This document shows, piece by piece, positions 34,401 to 44,796 of a stretch of 64,000 bases of DNA. The stretch lies in contig NC_134353.1 of NCBI RefSeq assembly GCF_048569485.1, forward strand, positions 425,129,055-425,193,054, in the 5' to 3' direction. The translations under genes were made by a program, and so were the position numbers. This stretch comes from Anomaloglossus baeobatrachus. Lineage: Eukaryota > Chordata > Amphibia > Anura > Aromobatidae. Within the stretch, counting starts at the first letter, position 1. Each line of letters begins with the position of its first letter. The notes beneath the pieces were generated by a model that worked only from the letters and a program-made list of their open reading frames with translations, was not told the DNA's origin and did no database searches.

Positions 34401-35715
34401 GGCGGCACCAGTTGACATGCACCACCTTCCTCCCGGTAAGACATTTGTTGCTGAGGTCGATAGAGAATGTGTACTCCGGTGGGGACACTCTTCCCGAATA
34501 GCAAGTCACGTGGGCCAAAAGAAATCTCTGCAATTGATATCCCGATATTACTGGTGGCCAGGGCTACGTCGAGACGTCCAGGACTTTGTTTCATCCTGTT
34601 CCTCCTGTGCCCGGAACAAGGTCCCGAAGACTCTTCCGGCGGGCCCTTTGCTTCCTTTACCTGTACCATCCGCTCCATGGCAACATATCGGCATGGATTT
34701 CATCACGGACCTGCCAAAATCGTCTGGCTGCACAGTCATCTGGCTGGTGGTGGACCGGTTCTCCAAGATGGCCCACTTCACACCACTCTCCGGGCTACCA
34801 TCTGCTCCGGTTCTTGCTGAATTATTCATTCAACATATCTTCCGGCTTCACGGCTTGTCTCTCCATATCGTGTCCGACAGAGGGGTCCAGTTCACCGCTC
34901 GGTTTTGGAGAGCAGTCTGCAAAATGATGGATGTTCAATTGGACTTTTCTTCTGCCTACCACCCTCAGTCCAATGGGCAAGTGGAGCGCATTAACCAAGT
35001 CTTGACTAACTATCTCCGCCACTTCGTGGACGAACACCACAGCAACTGGGTCAAACTGCTTCCATGGGCCGAGTTCTCCTATAACAACCATGAAAGTGAG
35101 TCCTCTGCTAAATCTCCGTTCCATGTGATTTATGGACAGCGACCTAAAGTGCCGTGTCCTGTGACATGTTCTTCAGGCAACCCTGCAGCTGATGACCTCG
35201 TGAGGTCCTTCTCCGCCATCTGGGCTGAGACCAAGTTGACTCTGGAACGTTCCTCCGACCGCATGAAGAAACACGCCGACAAGAACCGTCTCGATGTTCC
35301 TTTCTTTCAACCCGGAGATAAAGTCTGGCTCTCATCCAAGTATGTCCGCCTGAAGATGCCATCCTACAAACTGGGTCCCCGCTTTATTGGTCCCTTTGAA
35401 GTACTCCGACGGATCAATGAGGTGTCCTACAAGTTGAAGCTGCCATCTACACTTCGCATCCCGAACTCCTTCCATGTGTCCCTCCTCAAGCCGGTGGTCC
35501 TGAGCCGTTTCCACAGTGATCCTGGGGCTTCGCCTCCTTCCTGTTGATGATGACGACGTCTATGAGGTAAAAGCCATCCTTGCGGCTAAGGAGGTCTGAG
35601 GTAGAACCTACTATCTGGTAGACTGGAAGGGGTTCGGTCCTGAGGAGAGGACGTGGGTACCTGCGGAGGACGTGGATGCTCCTCGTCTCCTCCGGAGCTT
35701 CCTGAAGAGGGGGGG

Positions 35716-36227
35716 TATTGCTTGTATTCACATTTCAGATGAAATCCTGAAAGTGTATATTACACACTTTGGAGATCCGGCCAGTCAATATGCAGAATGT
35801 CAAACCCAGGGGAGACACTGGTCAGTCTAGGGCAGCAGAGCAGGGAGAAGCAGTATATTCTGCAGAATTGCAGCATTGCCAGCTGGTGTGAGCCCAGACT
35901 GATTAATAAAGGGATTAGAGTATATATGCCATAGTTCTTCCATAAAAGTCACAGGGTAGAAACCACAAATCCAGGAGATGTAATGAATTCTTTCCTTTAT
36001 TAACACAGGTCTTTTTTTTTTTTTTTTACAAGTTTATAGATAAAACAGTTGTGTTATAGGCAGTTCTACTGAAACATGACAAGATCAATTAGATTAGACG
36101 CGTTGAAAAAAAGCCGTGAAAACTTCATACATATTAAGAGCTATATGTGGACAAACACATAGTAGCTCATATCATATAAGTACATTCTGAATAAAAAATA
36201 AAAAATATATATAAGGCTATAAAATTT

Positions 36228-36303
<76 letters not shown>

Positions 36304-36484
36304 TACACATATATACACAAAAATATGAAAAGCTGTAAATGGAGGATATAAAAAGAGGATAAAAACTATAACCGGCAAAAAGGGAATATATTGCAAAAAG
36401 GTAGATTTGTAAAAATACTGATGACATATATAGATTATAATCGAATGCGCACTCAGATACATAAATACATATATAAATACACTG
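35716..36484. other. Gene-free AT-rich DNA, probable Penelope-like 3' flank
   Basis: After the Gypsy polypurine tract the sequence is unrelated, with a T-run near 36007-36023 and a long TA-rich tract (36226-36310). It may be the 3' untranslated part of the minus-strand Penelope-like element, split from it by the CR1 insertion. That link is inference from position only. Confidence 0.35.
36226..36310. repeat. (TA)n microsatellite
   Basis: Near-continuous TA repeats with a few CATATA interruptions. Confidence 0.95.
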
Positions 36485-38316
36485 AATGCTAAATGCTGAA
36501 TGACTTTTTTTCTACGGTTTTTATACAAGAAAATGCCATGGCAGATGACATGACCAGTGATACCATAAATTCACCCTTGAATATTACCTGCTTAACCCAG
36601 CAGGAAGTACGCCGCCGCCTCGACATCACTAAGGTTGACAAATCTCCGGGCCCGGATGGCATACACCCCAGAGTACTACAGGAATTGAGTTCTGTGATAG
36701 ATAGACCATTATTTTTAATCTTCTCAGATTCCTTAATAACAGGGTCGGTACCGCAGGACTGGCGCATAGCAAATGTGGTGCCAATATTCAAAAAGGGGAC
36801 AAAAACTGAGCCGGGAAATTATAGGACGGTAAGTTTAACCTCTACGGTTGGTAAAATCCTTGAGGGTTTCTTGAGAGATGCTATACTGGAGTATCTCAAG
36901 AAAAATAACCTTATGACAGAGTATCAACATGGGTTTATGAGGGATCGATCCTGTCAAACTAATTTGATCAGCTTCTATGAAGAGGTAAGTTCAAGCCTGG
37001 ACCAGGGAAATGCAGTGGATGTTGTGTATATGGACTTTTCAAAAGCTTTTGATACGGTGCCACACAAAAGGTTGGTACATAAAATGAGAATAATGGGGAT
37101 AGGGGAAAATATGTGTAACTGGGTTAAAAACTGGCTCAGTGATAGGAAACAAAGGGTGGTTATTAATGGTACGTACTCGGACTGGGTCTCAGTTCATAGT
37201 GGGGTACCACAGGGGTCAGTATTGGGCCCGCTTCTTTTCAACATATTTATAAATGACCTTGTTGGGGGCATGCGGAGTAGAATTTCAATATTTGCAGATG
37301 ATACTAAACTCTGCAGGGTAATCAATACAGAGGAGGATAATTTTATATTACAGGGAGATTTATGTAAATTGGAGGATTGGGCTGAGAAGTGGCAATTGAA
37401 GTTTAATGTAGATAAATGTAAGGTCATGCACTTGGGTAGAGGAAATAACATTTATGATTATGTACTTAATTGTAGAACACTGGGTAAAACAGACACAGAA
37501 AAAGACTTGGGTGTATGGGTGGATGGTAAACTTCACTTTAGTGGACAGTGTCAGGCAGCTGCTGCCAGGGCTAATAAAATAATGGGATGTATTAAAAGAG
37601 GTATAAGTGTTCATGAAAAAAATATAGTTCTACCTCTGTACAAGTCACTAGTGCGACCGCACTTAGAATACTGTGTACAATTCTGGTCACCGATATATAA
37701 GAAGGACATAGCTGAACTGGAGAGGGTGCAGAGAAGAGCGACCAAGATTATTAGAGGAATGGGTGGGCTGCAATACCAAGGCAGGTTATTAAACTTGGGG
37801 TTATTTAGTTTGGAAAAACGAAGGCTTAGGGGGGATCTAATCACAATGTATAAATATATGACGGGACAGTACAGAGACCTTTCCAAAGATCTTTTTACAC
37901 CTAGGCCTGCGACTGGAACATGGGGGCATCCGCTACGTCTTGAGGAAAGAAGGTTTAATCATAATCACAGACGAGGATTCTTTACTGTACGAGCAGTGAG
38001 ACTGTGGAACTCTCTGCCGCATGATGTTGTAATGAGTGATTCACTACTAACATTTAAGCAGAGCCTGGATGCCTTTCTTGAAAAATGTAATATTACCAGT
38101 TATGTATATTAGATTTTATGACAGGGTATTGATCCAGGGAACTAGTCTGATTGCCGGATGTGGAGTCAGGAAGGAAATTTTTTCCCCATTGGAACTTGTT
38201 TGCCACATTGGGTTTTTTTTGCCTTCCTCTGGATCAACATGTTAGGCTACGGGTTGAACTAGATGGACTTAGAGTCTCCCTTCAACCTTAAAAACTATGA
38301 TACTATGATACTATGA
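36485..38316 (+). mobile_element. CR1-like LINE, 5'-truncated, with 8-bp 3' tail repeat
   Basis: The element keeps the reverse transcriptase part of its second ORF, a short 3' untranslated region with GGTTGAACTAGATGGACTTA, and a tail of three ACTATGAT units at 38293-38316. Octamer tails and this pre-tail motif are CR1 hallmarks. The endonuclease half and first ORF are missing, the usual result of incomplete reverse transcription. It lies in the opposite orientation to the Penelope-like sequence on its right. Confidence 0.88.
36493..38112 (+). CDS. CR1 ORF2 C-terminal part: reverse transcriptase, 539 codons open
   Basis: The protein copies LINE RNA into DNA at the target site. Visible motifs: KSPGPDGIHPRVLQ (residues ~50-63), NYRTVSLTSTVGKI (~109-122, usually NYRPVSL), HGFMRDRSCQTNL (~146-158), MDFSKAFDTVPH (~180-191, first catalytic Asp), GVPQGSVLGPLLF (~237-249) and FADDTKL (267-273, catalytic Asp pair). 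A C-terminal part follows with PLYKSLVRPHLEY, RRATK and RAVRLWNSLP, typical of CR1/Rex-like LINEs, up to the natural TAG. A complete CR1 ORF2 has an N-terminal endonuclease and around 900-1000 residues; that half is lost. The start codon used here is simply the first Met in the fragment. No stop or frameshift interrupts the 539 codons, so the copy is probably young, though incapable of moving. Confidence 0.9.
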   Translation: MLNDFFSTVFIQENAMADDMTSDTINSPLNITCLTQQEVRRRLDITKVDKSPGPDGIHPRVLQELSSVIDRPLFLIFSDSLITGSVPQDWRIANVVPIFKKGTKTEPGNYRTVSLTSTVGKILEGFLRDAILEYLKKNNLMTEYQHGFMRDRSCQTNLISFYEEVSSSLDQGNAVDVVYMDFSKAFDTVPHKRLVHKMRIMGIGENMCNWVKNWLSDRKQRVVINGTYSDWVSVHSGVPQGSVLGPLLFNIFINDLVGGMRSRISIFADDTKLCRVINTEEDNFILQGDLCKLEDWAEKWQLKFNVDKCKVMHLGRGNNIYDYVLNCRTLGKTDTEKDLGVWVDGKLHFSGQCQAAAARANKIMGCIKRGISVHEKNIVLPLYKSLVRPHLEYCVQFWSPIYKKDIAELERVQRRATKIIRGMGGLQYQGRLLNLGLFSLEKRRLRGDLITMYKYMTGQYRDLSKDLFTPRPATGTWGHPLRLEERRFNHNHRRGFFTVRAVRLWNSLPHDVVMSDSLLTFKQSLDAFLEKCNITSYVY

Positions 38317-39450
38317 TACACATATATATACACAATGAAACCAACCCTTTGGGGAGTACATAAATAATGATGCTAAAATTGCATTTAATATAAAAACATT
38401 TACTATATAAAAAAAATGTATAAAAAAATGTAGAAAATGTAAAAATGTAAAAAATAAACTATATATAAAAACATATGGATTATGTAAGAGAAACAACTGC
38501 CTCTAAAAGTGAACTAATAGATGGCAAACTAGTAAAAAAGATCAGTTAATTCATTTAGACCATGGGGTTTCAGAGTGCCGAGCTTGTGAATCCAAAAAGT
38601 CTCTTTCTTGCTCAATAATTCCAGCCTATTGGGTATGTTTGGTGGAATGAGCTCTATGGGAGTAATTCTGAAGGACATTGTTTTATTATGGAATAGAGCA
38701 CAATGTCTCAACAAGCCATGTAGCATGTAGCCGGTTTTGACATTATATCTATGCGAATTAAGCCTATTATGAAGTGCTTGACTCGTCCTCCCCACATACT
38801 GTTTACCGCAAACACAATCTATCAGGTAAATGACGTGGTCTGTCTGGCATGTCAAATGGTCTTTGATGGGAAAATTTTCGGACCCCTCAAAGGAACAAAA
38901 AGATGTCCTATTATGGCAAATGCTCTTGCAACACAAACAATTCTTGGTGTTGCATTTAAAAGACCCTATCACTGGGGTTGTGGTCCTGAGATTCTGTAGT
39001 CCTTTCAGCCTGCTGGGGGCTAATATATTTTTTATGGTCGGGGCTCTCCTAAAGGTGATACCGGGCTGGATCAGTAAGATGCTTTTTAAGACAGGGTCAT
39101 TTAAGAGTACATTCCAATGTTTTGAAAAAAATATTTCTGATTCTGAAATTATCGCTGCTGAAAGTGGTGATAAAGTTGAGGGCAAAGGCATTATCTGTAT
39201 GGTCTGCATTTTCTGCCTTATTAGCTAGCTGAAGCGGTTTTATGGAGACAAGCAGATCCTTTTGTTCAAAGGTTCTGGTGACATTATATGCTCTTTTAAT
39301 CATCTTCCTAGGGTATTTTTTCTCCAGGAAGCGGTCTCTTAGGATATCTACTTGGATTTTAAAATCTTCACCTGTCGTACAGGTACGTACGTGATAAGAC
39401 CCTATTTGCGCTTCTTTTTTCCACAGCTCTGTTTGATATAGTTCTTCCAT
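38317..39450 (-). mobile_element. Penelope-like element, 3' part (reverse transcriptase end plus GIY-YIG nuclease)
   Basis: Penelope-like elements encode a reverse transcriptase related to telomerase joined to a C-terminal GIY-YIG endonuclease. On the minus strand about 39097-39450 encodes the C-terminal RT region (DILRDRFLEKKYPRKMIKRA). About 38529-39209 encodes a cysteine-rich segment (CNTKNCLCCKSICHN) followed by the nuclease signature VIYLIDCVCGKQYVGRTSQA, and ends LKPHGLNE. The catalytic RT core is absent, and the two parts lie in different frames, so it is a broken 5'-truncated copy. AT-rich 3' flank runs down to the CR1 insertion. Confidence 0.85.
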
Positions 39451-39540
39451 ACACAGTGCCCCTCCCTCATGGTGTGTATGTGTTACTGCACCTCAGTCCA
39501 TTTAGGTCATTGGAGCTGAGAGGCAGCGACACATACACAG
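39447..39540. repeat. ~90-bp repeat, left copy
   Basis: Contains TACTGCACCTCAGTCCATTT and then GGAGCTGAGAGGCAGCGACACATA. A similar copy lies at 40510-40602, on the other side of the solo LTR. Confidence 0.7.
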
Positions 39541-40509
39541 TGTGACGACATGGACTCTCATGGGTTAAAGTTTCTTAACATTCAGCCAGACTATTGTTCT
39601 TATGTGTGCTAAGTCATGTTTGCTTAGCTATTGCTCTCCAGACTTTTCCAGTAATCATTGTATTGTAGTTGTGTATTGATAATGTAATTACCTTAGTAGC
39701 CATTGTCTAGTCGGTGACTTGCCGACACCATGTAGATATACTGAGTCTTTCTATGCACATCATTTAAATGAACATTATCCATGCAGCTTGAAATTCATCC
39801 AATGGGAGAAGCAATCTTGTCCAACCAATCTATGAGGACGCAGTGTATCCTAAGGGAAGGTTATGGCTATAAAAGGGACTTCTTTAAGCCACCAGGGTTG
39901 ATGAAGGTTGATGGATGCTGATGGATCCAGTCTAAGCTCTTTGGAGCTGACTAGAGGATCAGGATATCTTATGGCTTCAATCTAGGGACCCCAGATCCGG
40001 TTGGAGACCATATCCACCGCCTAGGGATTTCGACTCCGGCTGCCAGGATTGTAACATCAAACCAAGACTACCTAAGGAGGACACTCAGGTTGGGACAGTT
40101 CAGTCACCTGTTACAGACTTTGCAGACCTCACACAGCTTCCTGAATTTGGCATTATTCCTTTTTTGGTGGGTGCCCGCCAAAAGCGGGGTGCTGCTGGAC
40201 TGGAGTAAGCGGCCCTGGAAGCTCTGAGGCATGGACATTCTAAATCCCTGGTGAGCCAGCGGAAGGGTGAGACTCTGTTGCCTGTTACATTTGTGTGTTT
40301 TGCTGGTTATGTGTTATGTGCCGTTAATTGTTTGGGGATCCAATAAAGTCTAATTATTGTGGTTCCCTCACCCTGTGTTGTCTGAGTAGTGTTACGCCCA
40401 CGGTTAAGGAGGCCGGCGTTCAGTTGGGATGAGCCCTGAGCCACGCTGTCTTTCTAAAGGTGGCGGGTTTTAGTGGACGAGAGCACCCACTGAGCCCCGT
40501 GTCTCCACA
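39541..40509 (+). mobile_element. Solo LTR of an endogenous retrovirus-like element, 969 bp
   Basis: Starts TGTGACGACATGG and ends GTCTCCACA, flanked by the 5-bp target duplication CACAG (39536-39540 and 40510-40514). A TATA box, GCTATAAAAGG, lies near 39862 and a polyadenylation signal, AATAAAG, near 40345, so U3-R-U5 order is plus-strand. A pre-TATA CCAAT-like ATCCAATGGG is at about 39797. No internal coding region remains: the LTR pair has recombined. The intact ends and duplication suggest modest age. Confidence 0.85.
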
Positions 40510-40602
40510 CACAGCACCGCCCATCCTTATGGTTTGTATGCGGTACTGCACCTCAGTGTGTTCAGGTCAATGGAGCTGAAAGGCAGCAACACATATAACC
40601 TA
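40510..40602. repeat. ~90-bp repeat, right copy
   Basis: Matches the left copy in TACTGCACCTCAGTGTGTTC and GGAGCTGAAAGGCAGCAACAC. The solo LTR lies between two tandem copies of this unit, so the LTR entered a pre-existing tandem repeat. Confidence 0.7.
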
Positions 40603-41158
40603 AAGTCTCTTTATTATGTAGAAAGCAGAGATTTTTTTTCTAATTTCTTACATTCTCCTTTAACATCTGTATTTTGGATTTTTTGGTCTGGAGTACACGC
40701 AGCATCAGCCGCTGACTCCATGGTGCCTTGTCTGGTATCATCTGGTACATTTATGCACAGTATTTGTATAGTAGATGCTGATCCCACCAATGGGGCCACG
40801 ACGTGCACCGCTCTCAGTCCAGAGGTGACAGAACTCCCATCCAAGTGTACAGGAATTTATACCATCTCTCCACGAAGAGCGGCAGCGCCTCATTCTCCAA
40901 ATTGGCATTGGTGAGATCCACATGTACCATCCATAATGTAATATCCAGAGATACAGCATAAATAGTTGAAATCAGAAGACCCCTATAAGAACGAAATCAG
41001 ACATGGTGACATCAATGTGGATTTGAGGTGCAGATTCTCCAGCACAAATCTGAAGGAGTTTATTGTACATTTTAAGAGATTCATTTTCTTAGGATATAAA
41101 AAAATGGCCTTCTGTCCTTGTTTGTTTCCTGGGAAACTGGGTAAAAAAAATCAGTAGG
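40603..41158. other. Gene-free unassigned DNA
   Basis: A 126-codon open frame overlapping this stretch (40534-40914) has no recognisable domain and no supporting codon or splice context. Nothing else was identified. Confidence 0.4.
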
Positions 41159-41216
41159 GTGGAGGCACCAAAGGGCAGTTTTGCACAGGGCACAATTCAG
41201 GCTAAGGCCGGCCCTG
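41159..41216 (-). mobile_element. hAT-like terminus fragment
   Basis: Ends AAGGCCGGCCCTG at 41216, the reverse complement of a CAGGGCCGGCC hAT-type end, preceded by GGCACAATTCAGGC. The element body is not identified. Confidence 0.45.
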
Positions 41217-41998
41217 GGCCCGTCTACCCCTGCCTTGAAAACACCAATCATCAGTGAATCATAATAATGTGAACTGTGTTTATGTATGCAATATAACTAT
41301 GGCCAGCTAGTGACCGGGTTAAGTACTGCTCCATGGTAAAGAGAATAGGTTCTGCCTAGTGACAGTAGGACTTAGACAGGGAATACTTATTTTATGTGGG
41401 TGGCCCACAGGGGGAGGAATGAGCTGCTGGATACAGCACGACTCCTTCTGAGTCTAGTGTGTAGAGGAGTAGTAGTTAGTGTAAAAAGCTGTACTTGTGG
41501 AAAGTATAGTGAGAAGGAGAACTGTGCAAGTCTGTCAGATATGTGTCAGATATGTTTGTGACATCCATGACCATACATGACCTTACCCTTAGTGGGGAGT
41601 CTTTAGAGAGTCAACTTCATCCCAAAGTCATGATTACCAGGTGGCTCGAACTCTACAAAAGTTTCCCAGGCAGGGACTGACTTCAGAGGTACTAGTCCTC
41701 AGGTGAGGACACCTGGGCGAACTGTTTGGCACAACGAGTGCTGTCGGAAAACTTTGTCCAATGGCAGTCAAAACCAGGCCCGGACTGGTAATCTGCAAAT
41801 GGCAAATTCCTGTTACGTCGATGGCTCTATACTGAATGAGTGGCTATAGAGCATTACTACCCACTATGAGTGCACACAAACAATGACTGAGCCAAGATGA
41901 GCGATGATGTCACCCGGGTTTTTTGCGGTTACAGATGGACGTTCCCACAGTCCTCCACCTGTAATAGCAGGTAACTTGACCTCAGGGGACCTCAGGTG
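41217..41998. other. Gene-free unassigned DNA with a possible hAT-like end at 41775
   Basis: No gene recognised. CAGGCCCGGACTGG at 41775 resembles the CAGGGCCGGACTGG terminus at 27172 and could be the left end of a degenerate hAT copy. Confidence 0.35.
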
Positions 41999-42796
41999 AG
42001 ACCTGCATCTCCTGGCAGGAAACCACCAGGGTTTTTTGCAAAGAGATGTAGATTTGATGCTTAAAATTTTACACCGTATTCCTGCACCCAATCTACACCT
42101 TCTGGCAAAAAAACCCCACATTTTTTTATGCATTTGTTTTGCAGTGTTTTTTTCCTGCAGGTTTTTGAAAGAAAAAAAAGTTTTTGTATTTTTGGGCCAA
42201 AGGATGCAAATTTGGTGTTGAAATTTTTACACCATATTCCTGCACCCAATCTACACCTCCTGGCAAAAAAAAGCATATTCTGCCAGGAGGTGCACATTTG
42301 GTGCTGAAGTTGTCATCACCAAATTTGCACCTCCTGGCAGAAAAAAAAACATTTTTTTTTCCCTTGTTGGGCCAAGTAATGCAAATTTGGTGCTGAAACT
42401 TTTACACCACATTCCTGCACCCAATCTATACCTCCTGGCAAAAAAATATGTATCCCTACAGCATCATGCCATATGTGGTAGTGATACTTTTTTTGCCAGA
42501 AAGTGTAGATTGGGTATAATATGGTGTAAATATTTAATCACTAAATTTGCATTTCTTGGCCTAAAAATGCAAAAAACCCCTTTTTTTTCCCGCTAAGAGG
42601 TGCAAATTTGGTGCTGAAATTTGGTGATAACTTCAGCACCAAATGTGCACCTCCTGGCAGAAAACAGCAGCAAAAATGGTGGCAAAAAAGCGCAAAAAAC
42701 ATGTGCAAATTTGGTGCTAAAATCTAGTGCAGATTATTTCAGCACCAAATATGCACCTCCTGGCAGAAAATCGTGGCAAAAACCGCATCAAAAAAC
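41999..42796. repeat. Inverted and direct repeats of a GCACCAAATTTGCACCTCCTGG module
   Basis: The module CAAATTTGCACCTCCTGGCA and its reverse complement occur many times, together with ATTCCTGCACCCAATCTACACC (three or more copies), separated by A/T runs. Copies point both ways, so the stretch can fold into large hairpins. It directly precedes the Tc1 remnant. Open frames here are repeat artefacts. Confidence 0.75.
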
Positions 42797-43595
42797 ACAT
42801 ATTAACCCAAGAGCAAAAGCAAAAGACCTTGTGAAGATGCTGGAGGAAACTGGTAAGATTGTGCCACTATTCACAGTGAAACGAGTACTGTACCAGCATG
42901 GACTGAAAGGCCACTGTGCCAGGAAGAAGCCATTACTCCAAAAGAAACAGAAAAAAGCCAGATTAATGTTTGCAAATACACACAGGAACAGAGACTTTAA
43001 TTTTTCGAGACATGTCCTGTGGTCTGAAAAAACTAAAATTGAACTGTTTAGCCATTATGACCATCGTTACATTTGGAGGAAAAAAGGAGAAGCTTTGAAG
43101 CCTAATAACACCATCCCAACTGTGAAACACAGGGGTGGCAGAATTATGTTGTGGGGTTGTTTTTTTCTGCAGAAGGGACTGGTGCACTTCACAACATAGA
43201 TGGCATCATGAAGAAAGAAGATTATGTGGCAATAGTGGAGCAACATCTCAAGACATCAGTCAGGAACTTAAAGCTTGGGTAGAAATGGGTCTTCCAAATG
43301 GACAATGACCCAAAGCATACTGCCAAAATGGTTACAAAGGGGCTTAAGGATAACAAAGTCAATGTTTTGGAGTGGCCATCAAAAAGCCCTGATCTTAATC
43401 CTATTGAAAATGTATGAAAAAGCTGAAAAGGCAGGTGCGAGCAAGGCGACCTGCAAACACGGCTCAGTTACACCAGTTCTGTCAGGAGGAATGGGCCCAA
43501 ATTCCTACCAACTATTGTGAGAAACTTGTGGAAGGATATCCAAAACATTTCCCCCAAGTTATACAGTTTGAGGGCAATGGTACCAAATACTAATG
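42797..43595 (+). pseudogene. Tc1 transposase remnant (DDE catalytic half)
   Basis: Tc1 transposases carry paired helix-turn-helix domains and a DDE catalytic domain; only the end of the DNA-binding part and the catalytic part remain. Visible: [63 protein letters not shown] and [10 protein letters not shown]. The first catalytic aspartate, normally in WSDETK, is changed (WSEKTK). The frame shifts just after HFTT near 43196, and in-frame stops occur before KWVFQMDN and after IENV. The ending TNYCEKLVEGYPKHFPQVI is still recognisable. It is clearly dead. Confidence 0.85.
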
Positions 43596-43735
43596 ATATG
43601 TATGTAAACTTTTGACTTTGCAGAAAGTAATAAAAAATGCCTTAAATTATTCTCTCTCTCTTATTATCCTGGCATTTGGCAAATATACATATTTTTTTTA
43701 ATCCTAATTGACCTAAAATACTGTAGGAAAGGTTT

Positions 43736-44250
43736 TGTCAGGCTGCCATCAGGGGAAGCTGGAGCCCTGCAGGGAAATACTCTACATGGAGCTGAATAAG
43801 CAAGGAGGTGGGCATACAGTGTGTGCTATTGCAGAACCTTGCGGCATCAGCCGGAAAGCAGAAGCCGCGGGGCGTGCGGTGGATGGTCGTGCAGGCCGGG
43901 TCATACACAGTACGAGCAGAGGCGGGGTCGAGGTCAGGCCAAGGTCAGTACCAGAGGAAGCAACTGAGTGGGGAGGTAGGAGGGGGGGGGGACAACCGGG
44001 ACTATTGTGGGAAGGAAGGAGGTGGGACAGAGGAATGGAGGAGCGACTAGGGGGCGGAACACAGCCAGATAACGAGGGCACAGAGAGGGGACGGGTCAGG
44101 ATCACACTTACAGGGACCAGCAATCACAGGCAAAGCAGTCGGTGCTGGTTCACCGGAGATGAAGTATTTAAGGCATCCAAGCTCCTGAAGTGAGGCCCGA
44201 GAGAAGGCTCCGCCCCCTAGCCATGTGGACAAGGAGGCGAAACCGTGACA
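43736..44250. mobile_element. Solo LTR, 515 bp, inside the Tc1 remnant
   Basis: Starts TGTCAGGCTGCC and ends AACCGTGACA (TGTCA/TGACA inverted ends), flanked by the 5-bp target duplication GGTTT (43731-43735 and 44251-44255). A TATTTAAGG-like TATA element sits near 44165 and can be read either way; the TGTCACGG start on the minus strand resembles the LTR of the larger Gypsy element at 45988-51811, so minus orientation is likelier. No internal region remains. Confidence 0.85.
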
Positions 44251-44394
44251 GGTTTATTCTGATTTCATGTCAAAGATAGAGAGAAAAACCTGCAGATGTG
44301 TCTTTTCAGATAGTGCATGTAAACCTCTGGTTTCAACTGTATGATCTAGGGTGTGTGTAATGGGCATATCATTATATATTACCCCATTTGCATG

Positions 44395-44535
44395 ACACAT
44401 CTATCTATCTATCATTTGTCTATTATCTATATATCTACATTATCTATCTATCATATACCGATGTACCATATCTATCATCTATCTATGATCTATTTATCTA
44501 GCTATCTACTGTATCATCTATCTAATTTATTATAT
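44395..44535. repeat. (TCTA)n microsatellite
   Basis: Imperfect ATCT/TCTA tetranucleotide repeats with interruptions. Confidence 0.9.
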
Positions 44536-44796
44536 ACCATACATACTAAAAGCTGTAATATATTTATCTATGATATAATGAAGTCAGTCTCAGCCTCTGA
44601 TGTGAAGAGTACTGTGTAGCATGACTACATAAAAGCAAAGTTCAGTGATTGGAGCTGTTTGGTGTTATAATATGTTGGCTGGTGGGTTAGTCTGCCAGAG
44701 CTACTTTTTTATCCCAGTTTTGTCTTTAAAAAAAACATTATACAGAATGGGTCCCTGTGGGTGGGACAAGACCAGAGCCATGTGGGACTCTATAAT
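44536..44796. other. Gene-free unassigned DNA
   Basis: No open frame or repeat structure recognised. Confidence 0.4.

Larger units (their letters stand above)
30526..35715 (+). mobile_element. Chromodomain Gypsy (Tf1/sushi-like chromovirus) LTR retrotransposon, broken, 3' LTR absent
   Basis: A fossil of a Metaviridae element in plus orientation. Order of parts: 5' LTR 30526-31444; primer-binding site; gag about 31458-32505 with coiled-coil-like N-terminus and a CCHC knuckle; protease (DSG near 32614); reverse transcriptase with YLDD at 33538-33549; RNase H about 33970-34350; integrase with HHCC zinc-binding region (about 34480-34620) and DDE core (about 34695-35000); C-terminal chromodomain about 35555-35700; a G-run polypurine tract at about 35707-35713. 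No 3' LTR follows, so it is truncated or was rearranged. The coding region carries a few interruptions, about two or three, and otherwise has long open stretches, suggesting moderate age. Confidence 0.9.
42797..44339 (+). mobile_element. Tc1-like transposon, 5'-truncated, split by a solo LTR
   Basis: The transposase remnant (42797-43595) is followed by a 3' flank with ATGTATGTAAACTTTTGACT. After the LTR insertion comes the right terminus GTGCATGTAAACCTCTGGTTTCAACTG (44313-44339), a typical Tc1 TIR, then a TA dinucleotide. The left TIR and N-terminal DNA-binding domains are absent. Confidence 0.85.

Noticed and set aside
43735-44193. 152-codon plus-strand open frame
   Set aside because: It lies entirely inside a solo LTR with a target duplication and has no domain.
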